64,000 bases of DNA from an uncultured Prevotellaceae bacterium (lineage in GTDB: Bacteria; Bacteroidota; Bacteroidia; Bacteroidales; Bacteroidaceae), in the NCBI GenBank assembly GCA_902779455.1, contig CACZBS010000011.1, forward strand, positions 1-64,000. The letters are read 5' to 3'. Positions 61,052-64,000 of this stretch are shown in pieces. Below the pieces are notes generated by a model. That model searched no databases and was not told the origin of the DNA. It was given only the letters and a program-made list of their open reading frames with translations. The position numbers and the translations under genes are program-made. How positions within the stretch are numbered: the stretch's first letter is position 1; the number at the start of each line of letters is the position of its first letter.

Positions 61052-62101
61052 ATGATGGACGAAGACTTTGACATCCGCGAGGAGCGATTCTCGCAGGCCG
61101 GCAACGCCGAGAAGGAGTTCGAGAACGCGCTGCGCCCGCTGTCGTTCAGCGACTTCAGCGGCCAGCAGAAGATTGTCGAGAACCTCCAGGTGTTCGTCGA
61201 GGCTGCCAAGTATCGCGGCGAGCCGCTCGACCACACCCTGCTGCACGGCCCCCCCGGCCTGGGCAAGACGACGCTGTCGAACATCATTGCCAACGAGCTC
61301 GGCGTGGGCTTCAAGCTGACCAGCGGGCCCGTGCTCGACAAGCCTGGCGACCTGGCCGGCATACTGACGTCGCTCGAGCCGCGCGACGTGCTCTTCATCG
61401 ACGAGATCCACCGCCTGTCGCCCGTCGTCGAGGAGTATCTCTACTCGGCCATGGAGGACTATCGCATCGACATCATGATCGACAAGGGCCCCTCGGCACG
61501 CTCCATACAGATCGACCTCAACCCCTTCACGCTCGTCGGAGCCACGACGCGCTCGGGTCTGCTGACGGCACCGCTGCGCGCCCGCTTCGGCATCAACATG
61601 CATCTGGAATACTACGACCCCGAGACGCTCAGCCGCATCGTCGAGCGCTCCGCCTCGATCCTGGGCGTGCCCATCACCGAGGACGCCAGCTATGAGATAG
61701 CCAGCCGCTCGCGCGGCACGCCCCGAATAGCCAACGCCCTGCTGCGCCGTGTGCGCGACTTTGCCCAGGTGCGCGGCACGGGCCGCATCGACACCAGCAT
61801 CTCGCGCATCGCCCTCCAGGCCCTCAACATCGACAAGTACGGCCTCGACGAGATCGACAACAAGATCCTGCTGACCATCATCGACAAGTTCCGCGGAGGC
61901 CCCGTCGGCATCTCCACCATCGCCACCGCCATCGGCGAGGACTCGGGCACCGTCGAGGAGGTCTACGAGCCCTTCCTCATCATGGAGGGCTTCATCAAGC
62001 GCACACCCCGCGGCCGCATGGTCACCGAGCTGGCCTACCGCCACTTTGGCCGAAATCCTTACACGGGCGGCGTCATGCAGCCCAGCCTGTTTGACGACTG
62101 A
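61052..62101 (+). CDS. ruvB: Holliday junction branch-migration ATPase RuvB
   Basis: A 349-residue AAA+ motor that drives branch migration with RuvA. Walker [12 protein letters not shown] (about residues 65-75), Walker [10 protein letters not shown], the RuvA-contact hairpin and sensor [18 protein letters not shown], and the winged-helix end [20 protein letters not shown]. Two adjacent ATGs make starts 61052 and 61055 equivalent. It starts 11 bases after the kinase partner gene, so it may be read from the leaderless promoter. Confidence 0.97.
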   Translation: MMDEDFDIREERFSQAGNAEKEFENALRPLSFSDFSGQQKIVENLQVFVEAAKYRGEPLDHTLLHGPPGLGKTTLSNIIANELGVGFKLTSGPVLDKPGDLAGILTSLEPRDVLFIDEIHRLSPVVEEYLYSAMEDYRIDIMIDKGPSARSIQIDLNPFTLVGATTRSGLLTAPLRARFGINMHLEYYDPETLSRIVERSASILGVPITEDASYEIASRSRGTPRIANALLRRVRDFAQVRGTGRIDTSISRIALQALNIDKYGLDEIDNKILLTIIDKFRGGPVGISTIATAIGEDSGTVEEVYEPFLIMEGFIKRTPRGRMVTELAYRHFGRNPYTGGVMQPSLFDD

Positions 62102-62109
62102 TTTATTTT

Positions 62110-62225
62110 TTAGGAGTTTAGGAGTTTGGGAGTTTAGGAGTTTAGACGATAGTCTTGTTGGTGATAGCCATGGACCAGGACTATCGTCTAAACTCCTAAA
62201 CTCCCAAACTCCTAAACTCCCAAAC
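62110..62225. repeat. GGAGTTTAGGAGTTTGGGAG hairpin after ruvB
   Basis: Left arm of GGAGTTTAGGAGTTTGGGAG words plus GTTTAGACGATAGTC and an exactly complementary right arm, more than 40 bp of potential stem. Confidence 0.85.
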
Positions 62226-62310
62226 TCCATTTAACACACGAAAGTTGAATGACAAAATTTTAGGACATGTAGAACTTTTTTCTACACTCCGTTTTGTACT
62301 GAGCGAACAT

Positions 62311-62367
62311 GGCATTTGACTAAATAGCTGCCCATCAGGGCGTTGATTAGTCAAATGCCTCTTTTTT
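62311..62367. terminator. Terminator-like double hairpin
   Basis: A perfect 13-bp stem (GGCATTTGACTAA, 62311-62323; complement 62347-62359) with an inner GCCC-ATCA-GGGC stem and a following T run (CTCTTTTTT). It is positioned to end transcription from ruvB. Confidence 0.75.
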
Positions 62368-62406
62368 GGTCCAAAAAAAGAATCGTCAAAAAAATTGTAC
62401 TTTTTC

Positions 62407-62436
62407 TTGCAGGATGCACATATTTTTGTAATTTTG
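62407..62436 (+). promoter_or_regulatory. Promoter for the TPR histidine kinase
   Basis: TTG, 19 bases, TAATTTTG; the start codon is 23 bases downstream. Confidence 0.65.
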
Positions 62437-62458
62437 CAGCAAAATTGATCATGACCAC

Positions 62459-64000
62459 ATGGCAAAAACTATCACATATATCACCACACTGACCCTCCTG
62501 CTCGCCCTCGCGGCAGGATGCCGACGGACAGCGACGCCGACGCCCTTCACCGAGGCCGAGCGCGCTGCCGTCGACTCGATGCTGCGACCCGCCACGACGG
62601 TCGACTCGCTGCTGACGATGATCGACCGCTTCGCCCTCGACGGCAACCAGCTCGGCCAGATCGTCGCCTACCGACAGCTGGGCCAGCTCTATCGCGAGCA
62701 GAACCAGTTCGACCGCGCCATCGACTGCCACAACCGCAGCATCGCACTGGCTCAGGCCTGCGCCGACACGATGGAGCTCGTCCGAGCCTATAATAATATA
62801 GGAACTAACTTCCGCCGCATGTCGGAGCACGACGAGGCGGCCCTGTTTCACACGCTGGCCGCCCGCCTGAGCAAGGAGATGTCCGACCAGGAGAGCCCCT
62901 CGTCGCTGAAGAATCAGGTCGTCTCGTTCAACGGCCTGGGCAACGTCTACCTCTCGATAGGCATGCTCGAGATGGCCGACAGCGTGCTGCGCCTCGCCCT
63001 CGACGGCGAGCGCCGACTGGGCAGCGACCTGGGCCAGGCCATCAACATGGCCAACCTGGGCGCCATCAAGGAGCAGCTGGGGCAGACCGACTCCGCCTGG
63101 CACTACTACCGCCAGTCGCTGCGCTTCAACGAGGCGGCCGGCTCCACGCTCGGCCTCTCGCTCTGCCACTCACACTTCGGCGAGCTCTACGAGCACGACG
63201 GACGCCTCGACGAGGCCCTCGACGAATACCTGACGGCCTACCGACTCATGGACGGCAGCCCCGACGACTGGCACCGACTGGAGTCGGCCCTCAGCATGGT
63301 CAGGCTGCTCATCAAGCTGGGCCGCTTCGACGAGGCCCGCCGCTATCTCGACGCCGCCCACGCCACGGCCCGGCGCAGCGGGTCAGTGGAGCACCGCGCC
63401 GAGGTGGAGACCCTCTACGCCGACCTCTACGAGCAGACGGGCCACCTGCGCCTCGCCCTCGACCACCACAAGACGGCCCAGCTGCTCAGCGACAGCGTCC
63501 TCAACCTGCAGACCGTCAACCAGATCCAGAAAATGAGCCTCAACCTGGAGCGCAGCCGACGCCAGCACGACCTCCGGATGGCCGAGCAGGACCTGCAGCT
63601 GGAGCGCTCCGCCCACCGCCTCACACTCTTGACCGCCGTCGTCATCCTGCTGCTCGCCATCAGCATCATCGCCTTCATGTGGTATCACTATCGCGAACGG
63701 CTCAACCGCCAGCGCATGATGCAGCAGATGCAGCAGACCCGCGAGACCTTCTTCACCAACATCACCCACGAGTTCCGCACACCGCTGACCGTCATCCTCG
63801 GACTGGGCCACCAGCTCGAGGAGCAGGACGTCGACGACATGTCGCAGGTGCGCTCCTCGGCCAAGATGATCGTCCGCCAGGGCAACTCCCTGCTGGGCCT
63901 CATCAACCAGCTGCTCGACATCTCCAAGGTACGCTCGGCCATCGGCACGCCCAAGTGGCGCCACGCCGACATCATCGCCTACATCACGATGGTCGTCGAC
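62459..64000 (+). CDS. TPR-containing sensor histidine kinase (partial, runs off the window)
   Basis: 514 codons are visible without a stop. The N-terminus has a lipobox-like LAAGC (C21). Residues about 30-380 are TPR repeats (AYRQLGQLYREQNQFDRAID; LGQAINMANLGAIKEQLGQT; HSHFGELYEHDGRLDEALDE). A membrane helix (LTLLTAVVILLLAISIIAFM) lies at about 390-410. The kinase H-box FFTNITHEFRTPLTVI carries the phospho-acceptor H437. The continuation is expected to hold the ATPase domain and, in hybrid forms common in Bacteroidetes, a receiver and AraC output domain; these are outside the window. An earlier ATG at 62450 is out of frame. Confidence 0.88.
   Translation, partial: MAKTITYITTLTLLLALAAGCRRTATPTPFTEAERAAVDSMLRPATTVDSLLTMIDRFALDGNQLGQIVAYRQLGQLYREQNQFDRAIDCHNRSIALAQACADTMELVRAYNNIGTNFRRMSEHDEAALFHTLAARLSKEMSDQESPSSLKNQVVSFNGLGNVYLSIGMLEMADSVLRLALDGERRLGSDLGQAINMANLGAIKEQLGQTDSAWHYYRQSLRFNEAAGSTLGLSLCHSHFGELYEHDGRLDEALDEYLTAYRLMDGSPDDWHRLESALSMVRLLIKLGRFDEARRYLDAAHATARRSGSVEHRAEVETLYADLYEQTGHLRLALDHHKTAQLLSDSVLNLQTVNQIQKMSLNLERSRRQHDLRMAEQDLQLERSAHRLTLLTAVVILLLAISIIAFMWYHYRERLNRQRMMQQMQQTRETFFTNITHEFRTPLTVILGLGHQLEEQDVDDMSQVRSSAKMIVRQGNSLLGLINQLLDISKVRSAIGTPKWRHADIIAYITMVVD

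Overview
The window reads as chromosomal DNA of a GC-rich Bacteroidales bacterium, most likely of the Prevotellaceae. Support comes from -7 promoter boxes of the TAnnTTTG type in front of many genes, a BamA/OmpH/UppS/glutamate racemase block, DUF6242, DUF6089 and DUF6377 proteins, sorting-type C-terminal tails (GLYIQNGRKFVVK-like), a smalltalk micro-protein beside an HU-HIG protein, ATP-type PEP carboxykinase, and a TPR histidine kinase with a lipobox. No rRNA, tRNA or CRISPR array was seen. The long ORFs antisense to genes are GC-driven shadows.

Layout. 0.1-2.9 kb: secreted protein with an AraC-type regulator. 3.0-13.7 kb: envelope-biogenesis block on the minus strand (DUF6242, DUF6089, uppS, bamA, ompH, ompH, third ompH, murI), interrupted at 4.5-6.7 kb by an AT-rich insert holding an MNT antitoxin, a wrecked HEPN toxin and a transglutaminase-like protein. 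13.9-14.06 kb: candidate structured small RNA. 15.0-16.7 kb: CbxX-type AAA+ ATPase. 17.1-24 kb: ybeY, coaD, cysK-cysE, a rhamnose mutarotase-like gene, parE and a GNAT protein. 24.3-29.4 kb: second MNT antitoxin with a truncated toxin, two exported proteins, a small basic protein and a stand-alone AICAR transformylase. 29.5-34.9 kb: helix-hairpin-helix outer-membrane protein, upp, pckA and a cupin lipoprotein. 35.4-49.6 kb: glycan-use locus with a DUF6377 regulator, two GH31 enzymes, a SusE/F-like lipoprotein and two giant GLUG-type surface proteins, without SusC/SusD. 50-52.5 kb: ctpA, smalltalk, HU-HIG. 52.7-55.9 kb: a gene graveyard full of repeats (split GxxExxY gene, HigA with a 5'-truncated HigB, dockerin-like fragment). 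56.3-62.1 kb: RteC-like protein, M15 peptidase, GH2 enzyme, zeta-toxin-like kinase with a 56-residue partner, ruvB. The window ends inside a TPR/histidine-kinase gene.

Two patterns deserve attention. First, short intergenic palindromes and word repeats also sit inside protein genes, always in frame; homologous copies in unrelated genes are read in the same frame ([11 protein letters not shown] in ParE and a GH31 enzyme; EVRSEK-like peptides in two secreted proteins; a TG-ending palindrome peptide in a lipoprotein and an outer-membrane protein). This resembles the protein-coding palindromic elements known from Rickettsia. Second, three toxin-antitoxin loci keep an intact antitoxin gene while the toxin gene is a fragment. 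Other repeat families include a G-quadruplex-forming REP, a 95-bp tandem-promoter module present twice with identical 83-bp promoter spacing, and long hairpins built from locus-specific words.
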